A DNA stretch of 64,000 nt from positions 1 through 64,000 of the forward strand of contig JAJDVX010000020.1 in the NCBI GenBank assembly GCA_022825895.1, written 5' to 3'. The position numbers and the translations under genes were made by a program. The DNA comes from Chloroflexota bacterium (lineage in GTDB: Bacteria; Chloroflexota; UBA11872). Under the pieces are notes generated by a model. It was given only the letters and a program-made list of their open reading frames with translations, made no database searches and was not told the origin of the DNA. Shown in pieces: positions 8,526 through 17,799 of the stretch. The first letter of the stretch is position 1; each line of letters begins with the position of its first letter.

Positions 8526-9760
8526 CGTCGGCCACCCGCCATCCGCACCGCCTCCGGCCGCCGCCGCAGCGCCAGCATCGACACAACTCCAAACACCGGC
8601 CCCAACGCCAGCAACGCAAACGCCGCCGCCCAATGCGGCCCGCCATCCACCAGCAGCCCAACCAGGTGAATGCTCACAAACGTCAGCAGAAATCCAATGC
8701 AAATCTGCATCGTCAGCGCGGTTCCCACGTACCGAGCCGGACTCAACTCCGAGACCGCCGCCGAAAACTGCGCCGAGTCCGCAATCACGCTGAACCCCCA
8801 GACCAACATAATCGGCACCAGCACCCATAGCGGCGCATCAACCAGCAGCGCCACCGCCAACGCCGCGCTCCCACTCACTGCCATCGCCCCGGCCGCCGTC
8901 ACCGACCGCCCAACGCGATCAGCCACCAGACCACCCACAACCGCCCCAAATCCACCCACCGCAATCACCGCAAACGCCAACCCGGCCGCCAACTCCGGCT
9001 CCCCGCCCTCGCTTGCTACAACTTGCGCCAGAAACAGCGGTATCCAGGCCCACATCGCATAAAGCTCCCACTGATGGCCCAAGTACCCGAGCGTCGCCAG
9101 CCGCAGCCCCGGCGCACGCGCAATCTCCAGCGCGAACCGAGGATTGAACCGAGCTGCCGGCGCCGCGAACGGCCCCTGGCGAACCCCGCCCAGCACCAGC
9201 AGTCCCGCCACCAGCGCCAGCCCCGCCGTCACCAAGACCACCGGCCGCCACGACGCATCCAGCAACGCCCGAACCAGGTGAGGGCTCGCCGACCCGACCG
9301 TCAGCGCACCCACGATCAGGCTTAGCGCCAGCCCTCGGTGACGTCGGGTCCACGTAGCAGCCAACTTCAGACCTGGTGGATAAACACCCGCCAGAAACGC
9401 TCCAGTCAGGAAACGCAGGACCGCTCCGTCAAGGGGACCAGAGGAAATCACGGCAAGGCCGGCAGTCGTCAGAGCGGTGCCGACAGCGCTGAGCGCGAAA
9501 AGCCTTGAGGCGTTAAATCGATCGGGCAGATTCAGAACGCCACTTACCAGCGTTCCAGCCACGAACCCCAACTGCACGGCCAGCGTCAGCCAAGCGGCTG
9601 TCCCGGTCGTGAGCTGCCACTCTGCTTGAATAAGCGGCGCAACCGCGACGGCACTGAACCACGGCGCCAGTGCCAGCAACTCGGCCAGTGTCAGCAGAGC
9701 CAGGCTGCGCCACTGCCTGACGCCGCCCTCAGCCACCAGCGGGGAAATCGTCATTCGCAA
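8522..9760 (-). CDS. Major facilitator superfamily transporter
   Basis: A 412-residue polytopic membrane protein with about twelve hydrophobic segments in two halves. The loop after the second helix of the C-terminal half carries GGLVADRVGRS, the MFS A-type motif (G-x-x-x-D-R-x-G-R); the first half has a weaker equivalent (GVLNLPDRFN). Substrate cannot be read from sequence. It converges on the sulfatase pair, overlapping S2 by four bases, and could import a sulfated substrate or export a product, but that is inference from position. ATG 9754, two codons in, is an equally good start. Confidence 0.85.
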   Translation of the reverse strand: MRMTISPLVAEGGVRQWRSLALLTLAELLALAPWFSAVAVAPLIQAEWQLTTGTAAWLTLAVQLGFVAGTLVSGVLNLPDRFNASRLFALSAVGTALTTAGLAVISSGPLDGAVLRFLTGAFLAGVYPPGLKLAATWTRRHRGLALSLIVGALTVGSASPHLVRALLDASWRPVVLVTAGLALVAGLLVLGGVRQGPFAAPAARFNPRFALEIARAPGLRLATLGYLGHQWELYAMWAWIPLFLAQVVASEGGEPELAAGLAFAVIAVGGFGAVVGGLVADRVGRSVTAAGAMAVSGSAALAVALLVDAPLWVLVPIMLVWGFSVIADSAQFSAAVSELSPARYVGTALTMQICIGFLLTFVSIHLVGLLVDGGPHWAAAFALLALGPVFGVVSMLALRRRPEAVRMAGGRR

Positions 9761-9798
9761 ACACTACCCCGCAGTGTCCGCTCTGGCTCCTGAGCGCC

Positions 9799-9836
9799 AA
9801 AAAGCAAACGAGGCCCCCGCCGAAGCGGGAGCCTCG
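9799..9836 (-). terminator. Rho-independent terminator of the solute-binding protein gene
   Basis: On the minus strand a 12-bp GC-rich stem (9809-9820 pairing with 9825-9836, one G-T/C mismatch) closes a TTCG tetraloop and is followed by TTTGCTTTTT (down to 9799). It lies about 20 bases past the stop of the binding-protein gene and just before the MFS start, so it separates the two transcripts. Confidence 0.85.
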
Positions 9837-9856
9837 TCTCAACAGCGGGTCAAGCT

Positions 9857-11506
9857 CTAGCGCTTGACGTCGCCGCTGTTCAACTGCTCCTGGAACTTAG
9901 CAAGCAGACTGTTGGCCTGCTCACTGGCTCGTTCCGTCGACTCCTGCGCCGAAGCTTCGCCCACCAGCGCAGCATCCAGGAGTGGACGCCACAGCGAGCG
10001 AACCTCGGAGTAAAAGCCGCCAGGAACGTACCACTGCATCGCGCGCAAGTTCGGATTGGCAATGTACGAGTAGAGGTAGTGCATGCCTTCCGGCGGTCCA
10101 GCGACTGCTTCCGGGAAGTTCGCGACGTCTTTCCAGGTCGGCAGGTGACCACGGTCAATCGCGACTCGACCCTGCACTTCTGGTCCGGCAAGGAAGTAGA
10201 CCCAGTCCACCGCCTGCTCTTCCACGCCAGTCACCGTGGCCGTGCCGGCGACGATGTGCGGCTGGTCGTTCCACTCGAAATTGGCGTGGTCCGTGTTCTC
10301 GCCCCAGGGCATGGGGCCGAGTGACCACTGGAATCGATCACGAATCCTCGGGATGTTGCCGCCCGTGCCGTACACGGATCCACCGATATCCACGGCCTGC
10401 CTGCCGGCCGCAAATGGGTTGCCGAACTCACCTGAGAGCCCGCTGCGCTCTTCAGGCGTGTAGGACACATTCTCGGTGTGGATGTAATCCACAATGTCCT
10501 GCCAACCCCGCCACCCCTCGTCCAACGGCGGTCCCCAGATCTGGTGGCCGTTCGGTCCGTCAACCCGCGCCTGGCCGTTGTTGTAGCCGTACATCTGCGG
10601 GAAGACCTGGAACTGCTCCGATCGGGTGGCCCGGATACCCCAGATTTCGTTGTCGGGGTCGCGAACCTTCTTCATCTCCTCCAGAAGGTCGCTGTAGCGC
10701 ATTCCTTCCGTGGGCTGGTTCGCGCCGGCGTTCTCAAACAGCGTGATGTTGTACATCAAGCCGCCAATCGCGCCCTGATAGGGCATTCCGTACAGCGGAC
10801 CCTGCAAACGGGTCGCGTCGTACGGATAGCTCTGGTCCATGTTGTCCGAGTAGATGTCGGGCTGGAACCAGTAGTTCGACGGGTCGTAGCCGTCCTTCTT
10901 GGCCAGGATGTCGTCGATCTCCAGCCAAATGCCCGCTCCCACGAACTGCTGGAACGACACACCGTTGAGCAGGTTCGTCTCGGAAAGCGTGCCCGCCACG
11001 GCTTCCACGGCGATCTTCTCGTAGTAGATGTGGTCCTGCGGGATGAACTTGACTTTGATGTCCGGGCGCTCCACGGCAAATCGCTCGATCGCCCACTGCA
11101 TGGCCGCTCCGCGTGGACCGGAGGTGTGGTCGGTGGCGTGCTCGATCTTGACGGTGCGAGTTTCGGGCGGCGCCTCCACCATTACCTCGACGACCTTCTC
11201 GACGACCTTCTCGACCTCGACCGTCTCCGTCACGACCTTCTCAACGACCTTCTCGACCTCGACGGTCTGCGTAACGATTCGGTCGACCTGTTGGGTCACG
11301 ATCTTCTCGACCGGGACTTCCCTGACCTCGGTCTCACGGACGATTTTCTCGACCGGGACTTCCTTGATCACGGTCGTCTCGACCGGGACTTCCTTGGTGA
11401 CGACCTGGGTTTCGCCGCAGGCTGCCAGGGCAGCCACACCGGCTATTCCAGTTACGCCGGCGGCGGCACCACGCAACATGTGCCTACGTGAAATCAGTCG
11501 ACGCAT
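9857..11506 (-). CDS. Extracellular solute-binding lipoprotein, sugar type, with VEK-repeat stalk
   Basis: A 549-residue ABC-importer binding protein (family 1, sugar-type). The N terminus combines a twin-arginine motif (SRRHML) with a lipobox ending at Cys30 (ALAAC), so it should be exported folded by Tat and lipid-anchored. Residues ~33-110 are a repeat of valine/glutamate/lysine units (KEVPVE, VEKVVEKVV) forming a probable extended stalk, a style common in Chloroflexota. The remaining ~440 residues are the periplasmic-binding fold (e.g. AIERFAVERPDIKVKFIP, then a Trp/Tyr-rich domain). No permease or ATPase gene is adjacent, so it must use components encoded elsewhere. A GGGAGGGA ribosome site precedes the ATG and a strong terminator follows. 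Confidence 0.88.
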   Translation of the reverse strand: MRRLISRRHMLRGAAAGVTGIAGVAALAACGETQVVTKEVPVETTVIKEVPVEKIVRETEVREVPVEKIVTQQVDRIVTQTVEVEKVVEKVVTETVEVEKVVEKVVEVMVEAPPETRTVKIEHATDHTSGPRGAAMQWAIERFAVERPDIKVKFIPQDHIYYEKIAVEAVAGTLSETNLLNGVSFQQFVGAGIWLEIDDILAKKDGYDPSNYWFQPDIYSDNMDQSYPYDATRLQGPLYGMPYQGAIGGLMYNITLFENAGANQPTEGMRYSDLLEEMKKVRDPDNEIWGIRATRSEQFQVFPQMYGYNNGQARVDGPNGHQIWGPPLDEGWRGWQDIVDYIHTENVSYTPEERSGLSGEFGNPFAAGRQAVDIGGSVYGTGGNIPRIRDRFQWSLGPMPWGENTDHANFEWNDQPHIVAGTATVTGVEEQAVDWVYFLAGPEVQGRVAIDRGHLPTWKDVANFPEAVAGPPEGMHYLYSYIANPNLRAMQWYVPGGFYSEVRSLWRPLLDAALVGEASAQESTERASEQANSLLAKFQEQLNSGDVKR

Positions 11507-11626
11507 CGGTCCCTCCCTGGTTCCGAATTGAGCGAGTTAAGGCGCTCAATGATTCGTCGCAGCCATTACTGTATCTCAGTCGTCAAATGGGCGTCTAAGC
11601 ACCAGCAAACCTAGGCTGACTGGCGG

Positions 11627-13096
11627 TTACACAATCGGTTGGGCCAGCGTGGCGGGTCGCGGCGGGGGTTGCACGACGTCCGGCCACGCATCTCCCGTGG
11701 CATCGCACCAACGCCGCAATGCGTCCCGCGAGCGCTTGATCTGGGTCGTGTAATCCGGGTTTGCGATCTGGTTCTGAAGTTCCAGCGGGTCGTCGCGAAG
11801 GTCGTATAGCTCGTCGCTGTCGTCCTGCGATTCCACGTATTTCCAGCGCTCGTCTACCCACATACGCAGCGGATGCAGCGGATCGGTCCAGTTGACCGAG
11901 TGAAACTCGGCGACAACGCCCTCATTGACCTGGTCGTCGCCGCCGTGAACGAGATTGCCAAAGTCCACGCCCTGCAGCACGTCCGCCGGCTGACCGCCGC
12001 ACATGGCGACGATGGTGGGAACGAGGTCGACAAGTGAAACGACCCGAGCCGAGCGATGCGCAAACCCGAGCCCGCCGGGTGGTCGAATCACAAGCGGGAT
12101 CCGCACCAGGTCCTCATACATCACGGCGCCCTTGGCGGCCAGCCCGTGATGCCCGAGCATCTCCCCGTGGTCCGAGAAGAAGATAAAGAGTGTGTTGTCC
12201 CACTTGTTGGCATCCAGCAACGCCGTAACCAGCCGGCCAACCAGATGGTCCACATACGAAACGGCGCCCCAATAGGCCGCCCGCATCGATCGGACCTCGT
12301 CATCAGTCCAGTCCGATATGACCTTCAGCTGCTCGGCGTCGCGGTGTGCGACCAGCGCCGGGCCGGCCGGGTCGTGCCGGGTCGCCGGGATGTCCAAATC
12401 ATCCGGGTCGTACATGGAGTGAAACGGCTCCGGTGACGTATATGGCGGATGCGGCTCGTGGCAGGAGTAGACCAGGCAGAACGGCTGATCGTCGCCCTTC
12501 CGGCTTCGCACCCAGTCGGATGCATGGTCCATGTGAAAGAAGGCGGGATGCTGAGCAAGCGAAAGTAACGATGGCCCCACACTGGTCTTCCGGTTATAGA
12601 CGGCGGGATCCGGCTCGAACCCATGCTCCTTGCCGCCGATTTCGACGCCGATTTGCTGTGTCAGCCGCAGGACCTCGTTCTGCGCACGCCGGTCCACGTC
12701 GATATCTCCCGAACGCGAGCAGAAGTCGGGAAATCCCGGCCGCGCCGCCCCGCTGCCCAGGTGCCACTTGCCCGCATAGCCGCGCAAGTACCCAAGGTCT
12801 CCGAGATAGTCGCCCAGGTTGCGCACGCCTTCCGGATAGCGCATGAGATCGCAGCCCGGACGCATCTGGTGATTGGCCACCATCCCGTTGGTGTGCGGAT
12901 AGAGCCCCGAAAGCGTGGCCATGCGTGACGGCGAACAGATTGGATAGGGACAGTAGGCTCGGTCGAACAGCGCCCCGTCGCCGGCGATCCAGTCGAGATG
13001 CGGCGTGCGAATCCCTTCCACGCCGCCGGCGGCGATGGTGTCGGCGTGCTGCTGATCGCTAATGAACAAGACGACGTTCGGTCGCTCGGTGGCCAT
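11627..13096 (-). CDS. Formylglycine-dependent sulfatase (S3)
   Basis: A 489-residue sulfatase. Asp14 in ISDQQHAD belongs to the metal site, Cys54 in PICSPSRMATLSG is the formylglycine precursor (C-x-P-x-R), and FSDHGEMLGHHG supplies later metal ligands. There is no signal peptide. ATG 13096 is preferred to the longer frame at 13174 because it sits a few residues before the conserved first strand and is preceded by a GGGAAGGA ribosome site. It follows the orphan binding-protein gene upstream on the same strand only in position (that gene is downstream in transcription), so a shared transcript S3 to binding protein is possible: the gap is about 120 bases. Confidence 0.92.
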   Translation of the reverse strand: MATERPNVVLFISDQQHADTIAAGGVEGIRTPHLDWIAGDGALFDRAYCPYPICSPSRMATLSGLYPHTNGMVANHQMRPGCDLMRYPEGVRNLGDYLGDLGYLRGYAGKWHLGSGAARPGFPDFCSRSGDIDVDRRAQNEVLRLTQQIGVEIGGKEHGFEPDPAVYNRKTSVGPSLLSLAQHPAFFHMDHASDWVRSRKGDDQPFCLVYSCHEPHPPYTSPEPFHSMYDPDDLDIPATRHDPAGPALVAHRDAEQLKVISDWTDDEVRSMRAAYWGAVSYVDHLVGRLVTALLDANKWDNTLFIFFSDHGEMLGHHGLAAKGAVMYEDLVRIPLVIRPPGGLGFAHRSARVVSLVDLVPTIVAMCGGQPADVLQGVDFGNLVHGGDDQVNEGVVAEFHSVNWTDPLHPLRMWVDERWKYVESQDDSDELYDLRDDPLELQNQIANPDYTTQIKRSRDALRRWCDATGDAWPDVVQPPPRPATLAQPIV

Positions 13097-13234
13097 GGCT
13101 GGTGTTCCTTCCCTTGCGGAGCCCCGGGAGCGGCGTTGGCGAGGGGCTCCGCCGAGACCATATGTCATGGCCAACTGCCTCTCGCATCTGACATGAGGCT
13201 TGCCGCCGGACTAACGAAGTTTCGCGGCTGCCTG

Positions 13235-13921
13235 CTATAGCTCGGCTTGCCTGGCCATCCAGTCCGCTGTAACCCGTGCGGCCTCGGCCAGCACCTCGCC
13301 TGTCGTTCGGCCCGAGCGCTTCAACACCTTAAAGCCGTGATCCGCACCCTTCAAGACATTCAATTGTGCTTCGGCAGGAAGGTCGCGCACCACGTCGCGA
13401 AGCAGATCCAGCCGAGCCATGCGGTCGCGGTCACCTGACACAAACAGCAGCGGCACGTCGACTTGGGCCAAGTGCTCGGCTCGCTTGGTGTCCGGTCGCC
13501 TCGGCTGGTGCAGCGGAAACGCGTAGGCGACGATTCCGGAAAGACCGTCAATAAGCCCCTGTGAGGCGGCCAGCGTAGTCATCCGGCCGCTCGTCGAATG
13601 TCCGCCCGCACACGTGGGCAAATCGGGTGCGGTCGATTTGGCGGCGGCCACCGCCGCTCGAACCGTGGCCAGGCGCACGCGTTCTCCGTCCATGCCGCCG
13701 CGTCCAGACTCAGAGTAGGGGTAGTTGTAGCGAAACGTCGCGACGCCCGCGACCGCCAGTGCCGTGGCCAGGTGCTCCATAAAGCTGTGCCGTGCATTCG
13801 TTCCGGCGCCGTGGCCCAGAACCAACAGCGCCCGCGCCTCGGGTGGGCGAAGCAGTACGGACGACACACAGCCGCGTTCGGCCGAGACCTCGAACGAACC
13901 GACGACTTCCCGGACGTTCAA
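13235..13921 (-). CDS. Alpha/beta hydrolase, KANL3/Tex30-like (COG3571 type)
   Basis: A 228-residue hydrolase. LVLGHGAG near residues 33-40 is the oxyanion strand, CAGGHSTSGRMTT (Ser109) the nucleophile elbow, SGDRDRM the likely acid loop and ADHGFKV the catalytic His; the GGxSxxGRM spacing is that of the KANL3/Tex30-like group of predicted dienelactone-hydrolase relatives. Substrate unknown. It starts five bases after the stop of the ankyrin-repeat gene on the same strand, so the two are probably one transcript. No signal peptide; cytoplasmic. Confidence 0.82.
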   Translation of the reverse strand: MNVREVVGSFEVSAERGCVSSVLLRPPEARALLVLGHGAGTNARHSFMEHLATALAVAGVATFRYNYPYSESGRGGMDGERVRLATVRAAVAAAKSTAPDLPTCAGGHSTSGRMTTLAASQGLIDGLSGIVAYAFPLHQPRRPDTKRAEHLAQVDVPLLFVSGDRDRMARLDLLRDVVRDLPAEAQLNVLKGADHGFKVLKRSGRTTGEVLAEAARVTADWMARQAEL

Positions 13922-13925
13922 GGGG

Positions 13926-15314
13926 CTAGCCGTCCTTCAGTTCGGCCGCTTCGCGCGCGCCGTGGCGCCTGAGTGCATCAGCCACGTCTTGGCGTCCGAT
14001 CGCCAGGGTCCGGTCCAGATGCGTCTGACCATCATCTCCAATTCGATTGAGATTGGGCTCCGCTGCTGCCAACAGGTCAACAGTCCTCGCATAGTCGCCC
14101 AAGGGGTCGCGAAAGTTGCCGGCGCCCCAGATCGCGCCGCCCAGCGGCGTGCCTCCATAGTCATTCGTGACGCCTAGTGACGCGTTGTGCCCAAGGAGCA
14201 CTTCCACAATGTCGGCATAGCCCCGCACCGCCGCGCGGTCCAGCGGCGTGCCGTTGTCGTCGCCTCGGGCATCGACAGGAAAGCCAATCTCGAGCATGAG
14301 TGCGACGCCGTCGCGGTAGTTATTCCAGGCGGCGTCGCTAATGGCGCGGGCCTCGTCGGGCGCAAGCGAAGCGACGAGGTCAGGATGCGCATCCACCAGC
14401 GCCAGCGCACGAGAACGATCACCGGTCCAGGCCGCATGAATCAGTTGCTCCGCCGGACTGGCCCGCGTGAGTAACTGCCGAACGAATTCATCGTGGCCTA
14501 ACGCGCTAGCGAAGGGAAGAGGGCGCATCCCGACGCCCATCCGGTAGATGTACATGTGCCCCCCGGGCGGCCGGTTTGCCATGTGGGGGCCGTGGTTGCT
14601 GCGAGATCCGAGGGCATCTGGGTTTGCCGCCAGCACGCGATCCGCTACGTCAATGTCGCCAAGCGCGCACGCGACATAGATGTCTGGCGTGGCCCCGCGT
14701 TCAATGAGCTGTCGACATACGGCCGGTTCATCAATAGCCCACTGGGCTGGTGTCGCGCCGTGGTCAATGTCCCGCATATCAACGTCGGCGCCGCGATTAA
14801 CCAACAGATCCACGATAGCCGGCGTGCGTGCCATGTGCAGCGGCGATGCTCCGTCGCGTCCGCGCTCGTTCACGCACTCCGGCCGCTCCTCAATCAGCCG
14901 GAGCAGCACGGCCGCATCACCAAGATTCGAAGCAGCATGCGCGTCAACCCGCAGGCCGCGGCTGAGGAATTCGTCGAAGAGATCGGTCATAACCGGCGTA
15001 CCGTCGGCGCGCCACTCTCTCACCCACAACTCCACGTGCTCTCCGTCCAGCACCCCGGAACCGCCGGGCTCCCAGCCCGACCGCACATTGACGTCGGCGC
15101 CGGCCTTCACCAACACCCGCATCATGTCCGCATCCCCGCGCGAACTGGCCTCAACAAGCGCCGGCGCGTCGAAGTACCCCCACGGCTCGTCAATGTGCTC
15201 CCGCAGCCACGAATCCGAGGCCAGCAACGTCCGCATCTCGGCTGAGTCACCGCTTCGTAGAACACCAAGGAATCCGTGCTTGGCGGACTCGCGATTCAAT
15301 TGGTTGTCGTCCAT
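13926..15314 (-). CDS. Ankyrin-repeat protein
   Basis: A 462-residue protein made almost wholly of ankyrin repeats: DGASPLHMARTPAIVDLLVNRG, DHGATPAQWAIDEPAVCRQL and NGTPLDRAAVRGYADIVEVLL are clear units, in two blocks separated by a Gly/Pro/Met-rich loop (NHGPHMANRPPGG). Ankyrin repeats bind proteins; no enzymatic motif is visible, and there is no signal peptide. ATG 15314 (MDDNQLNRES) is chosen because the longer reading to 15455 is compositionally unlike the rest. It is followed five bases later by the hydrolase gene and preceded by the HEPN/MNT pair. Confidence 0.82.
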   Translation of the reverse strand: MDDNQLNRESAKHGFLGVLRSGDSAEMRTLLASDSWLREHIDEPWGYFDAPALVEASSRGDADMMRVLVKAGADVNVRSGWEPGGSGVLDGEHVELWVREWRADGTPVMTDLFDEFLSRGLRVDAHAASNLGDAAVLLRLIEERPECVNERGRDGASPLHMARTPAIVDLLVNRGADVDMRDIDHGATPAQWAIDEPAVCRQLIERGATPDIYVACALGDIDVADRVLAANPDALGSRSNHGPHMANRPPGGHMYIYRMGVGMRPLPFASALGHDEFVRQLLTRASPAEQLIHAAWTGDRSRALALVDAHPDLVASLAPDEARAISDAAWNNYRDGVALMLEIGFPVDARGDDNGTPLDRAAVRGYADIVEVLLGHNASLGVTNDYGGTPLGGAIWGAGNFRDPLGDYARTVDLLAAAEPNLNRIGDDGQTHLDRTLAIGRQDVADALRRHGAREAAELKDG

Positions 15315-15408
15315 TGGCACGCCGCCACATCCAGTTCTCCGCTCCGCGGAATCACGCGACGCGTCCGCAGCTGCCAAGCCATTCTGGAGCAGCGCCGGTC
15401 GGCATTGG

Positions 15409-15801
15409 TCATAGCCGTCGGTCCGCCCGTTGGACGACTGCTTCGGCTGTCGCAATCGCTCTCTCGTACTCCTGCTCGGTCACTGGTCTGGCGGTTCCCG
15501 GATACCTGGTGATCACGGCGAATGGAGAAAGTCCGGCAGCCTCGAGAATCTCTGGCGGAACTGATTCACCGTCGCCGTCAAGCAGCGACAAGAGCTGCGC
15601 AAGGTCGTGGACGTAGGGGAACTCGATGCCACGTCGGATTAGCACCCCCTTGATTGCCTTTTCGGCGCTTTGCTGAGCTTCAAAGCACAGGTCTTCGAGA
15701 TAGGCGTTCGGAACTCGACTCTTGGCCAAGGCGAGATTGCTTTTGGCTCGGTTTAACCATTCCCTGGGATCATCTGGAGCAAAGCGTTCAGGGGGCCTCA
15801 T
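15409..15801 (-). CDS. HEPN-domain toxin candidate
   Basis: A 130-residue all-helical HEPN protein: EWLNRAKSNLALAK at the N terminus, CFEAQQSAEKAIKGVLI in the second helix and FPYVHDLAQLL with the conserved His-Asp. In MNT-partnered HEPN toxins this His region and a nearby Arg (here IRRGIEF) form the RNase site; the exact R-x4-6-H spacing is not obvious, so activity is uncertain. ATG 15801 lies inside the 3' end of the MNT gene, a 14-base overlap, implying translational coupling. Together they form a type VII (HEPN/MNT) toxin-antitoxin module. Confidence 0.85.
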   Translation of the reverse strand: MRPPERFAPDDPREWLNRAKSNLALAKSRVPNAYLEDLCFEAQQSAEKAIKGVLIRRGIEFPYVHDLAQLLSLLDGDGESVPPEILEAAGLSPFAVITRYPGTARPVTEQEYERAIATAEAVVQRADRRL

Positions 15802-16102
15802 AGACCACCGTTCCAGCCCGCAATGCGGGCTTGAACACCAGCGCATGCGAGTCCTTGTAGCGCTCGACGTCCTCGGGGGTGGCGACGATTGCATCAACTG
15901 CGACTCCGACCCCGTGCAGCCGTCGGTAGATGCGTGCCATAAGGCTGATCGGGTCGCTTGCGTCCTTGATGATCAGTAAGTCCACGTCGCTGTTTCGACT
16001 CAAATGCCCTCGGGAGGCGGACCCGAAGAGAATGATCCGCTCGGGCTGTGCTACCTCGACGACGCGCTGAATTACGTCGTCCAACACTGTCTGGTCAAGC
16101 AT
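15788..16102 (-). CDS. MNT nucleotidyltransferase antitoxin candidate
   Basis: A 104-residue minimal nucleotidyltransferase. ILFGSASRGHLSRNSDVDLLII holds the GS..RG signature (Gly27, Ser28) and the paired metal Asp residues (Asp39, Asp41); a later strand (VAVDAIVATPEDV) could give the third Asp. In the known family the MNT protein inactivates the HEPN toxin by adding AMP to it. It is the first gene of the pair and overlaps the HEPN gene by 14 bases. The region 16103-16329 upstream shows no gene. Confidence 0.88.
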   Translation of the reverse strand: MLDQTVLDDVIQRVVEVAQPERIILFGSASRGHLSRNSDVDLLIIKDASDPISLMARIYRRLHGVGVAVDAIVATPEDVERYKDSHALVFKPALRAGTVVYEAP

Positions 16103-16329
16103 CGGACGCAGCTTGGGTTGACGGCTCCGAGGAGGGTTCGTGCATCGACACGCGTTCCTACCGTCCGGTCACCCATTTTGGCAGGTCAGGATTGAACGCG
16201 GCCGTAAACATCACAAGATCTGCCCTCTCGATAGGCCAGAGGCTGGCTGAACCTGGCGAATGCAAGAAACCCGCGCCGGAGTTGGGGCTTGCAGCAGGCA
16301 AGCGCTCTGGCCGAGTGCTCCTGCTCGCA

Positions 16330-17799
16330 TCAGTACGGCCGCCGCCCCCACGGTTGGGGATTCGGCCTCCCGAATCTGGTTGTTGACTCCTGGTAGTCGC
16401 TGCCGCGCAAATCGTCCGCGTCAAGTGCCGAGTGACCGCCATGCGATCGGACGATTTGCACCAGGTCCGCCCGCATCCGCCCAAGCTCATCGTCATAGGC
16501 CGGGTCGCCGGCCAGGTTGGTCAGCTCGGTTGGGTCGGACTGTCGATCAAAGAGTTGCTCGAAGCGGCCGTTGGCCCACCAGATGTACTTATAGCGCTCC
16601 TCGATCAGCGCCAACTGGCGGTTTTCCTGGTTGCCGAAGACGCCGTGGACCGGCTCCCCCGGGTGGCGACCGGCGATGACGTCGGCCAGTGGCGGAGCCG
16701 TGCCGACGTCCGCCGGGATCTCGGCGCCGGCGGCGCTGAGCATGAAGGGCATCAATTGCTCCTGGCTGGTGAGGGAGTCAATGCGGCGCGACGGGCCCAG
16801 GTCCAGTTCGTTTCGAATCGCCTCGGGCGCCCACACGATCAGCGGGACGTGCGTGGACTCTTCGTAGAAGTTGCTCTTGAAGAACAGGTTGTGGTCGCCC
16901 ATCAGGTCGCCGTGATCGGAATTGAAGACGATGACCGTGTCGTCGCGCAGACCGAGTCCGTCGAGCACGCCCAGCAGGCGTCCGATGCAGTGATCCAGGT
17001 GGGTGATATTGCCGTAGTAGAACGCGCGTGCGAGCGCAATCTGCTCCGACCCCAGCGAGTGCCAGGTGTACTGAAAGTTCGCGAGTCGCAGTTGCGGCGG
17101 GCTTTCCGTCATGTCCTTGCCGTTGCGCCACGGCTCCGGAACGTCGCCGGGCGAATAAATCTGATCATAGGGGCGCGGAGGGTCGTAGGCCGAGTGCGGC
17201 TTGGTGAAGCTGCAATGCAGGTAGAAGGGGCGCTCAGGCTCGGTTGCCTGGTGTCGGTTGAGAAAGCCGATCGCCTCGTTGGCGGTCCAGGTGGATACGT
17301 AGTGGGATTCCGGGACCGGCGATGGCGCGGCAAAGATGTCGTTGTTACCGACGCCGTGGGCACGCTCCAGGCCGGCCCAAGGCGTCGTTTGCAGCCAGTG
17401 GTGGTAGTCGTCACCCTCCGGCATGCGGCCTTCTTCGCAGATCACCGTGCTCTCGAAGCCGTTCAAGGCGCGCTGATCGGGCGTGAAGTGGAACTTGCCG
17501 GCGCCATGGGTGCGATAGCCGTGCCGCGTCAGCACGCCGGGTAGCGTGTTCTCCGGGTTCATTGCGTTTCGCGAGTTGCCAAAGACCCCGTGCGCCCACG
17601 GATGCTGACCCGTCATCCAGGTGGTTCGCGCGGCAACACACACGGGGGTCTCGCTGTAGCAGCGGGTCAGGTAATAGCCGTCGCGCGCCAGCGCGTCCAG
17701 CGTGGGGGTCTGCAGCCAGGATTGGCCCGCGACGCCCAGGGCGTCGCCGCGCTGCTGATCGGTCGTAATGAACAGAATGTTGGGGCGCTGCGCAGGCAT
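16330..17799 (-). CDS. Formylglycine-dependent sulfatase (S4), C-x-A-x-R variant
   Basis: A 489-residue sulfatase. Metal site TTDQQRGDALG (Asp14) and NSDHGDLMGDH are intact. The formylglycine site is PVCVAARTTWMTG: Cys54 followed by Ala where the usual C-x-P-x-R has Pro. The broader consensus allows P or A, so it should still be matured, but it differs from the other five sulfatases here. No signal peptide. ATG 17799 follows a GGAG about eight bases away, and the frame to 17838 adds non-homologous residues. Confidence 0.92.
   Translation of the reverse strand: MPAQRPNILFITTDQQRGDALGVAGQSWLQTPTLDALARDGYYLTRCYSETPVCVAARTTWMTGQHPWAHGVFGNSRNAMNPENTLPGVLTRHGYRTHGAGKFHFTPDQRALNGFESTVICEEGRMPEGDDYHHWLQTTPWAGLERAHGVGNNDIFAAPSPVPESHYVSTWTANEAIGFLNRHQATEPERPFYLHCSFTKPHSAYDPPRPYDQIYSPGDVPEPWRNGKDMTESPPQLRLANFQYTWHSLGSEQIALARAFYYGNITHLDHCIGRLLGVLDGLGLRDDTVIVFNSDHGDLMGDHNLFFKSNFYEESTHVPLIVWAPEAIRNELDLGPSRRIDSLTSQEQLMPFMLSAAGAEIPADVGTAPPLADVIAGRHPGEPVHGVFGNQENRQLALIEERYKYIWWANGRFEQLFDRQSDPTELTNLAGDPAYDDELGRMRADLVQIVRSHGGHSALDADDLRGSDYQESTTRFGRPNPQPWGRRPY

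Noticed and set aside
10478..11491. 337-residue plus-strand frame opposite the solute-binding protein
   Set aside because: Leu/Asp/Arg-rich reading of the VEK repeat DNA in reverse; no independent support.
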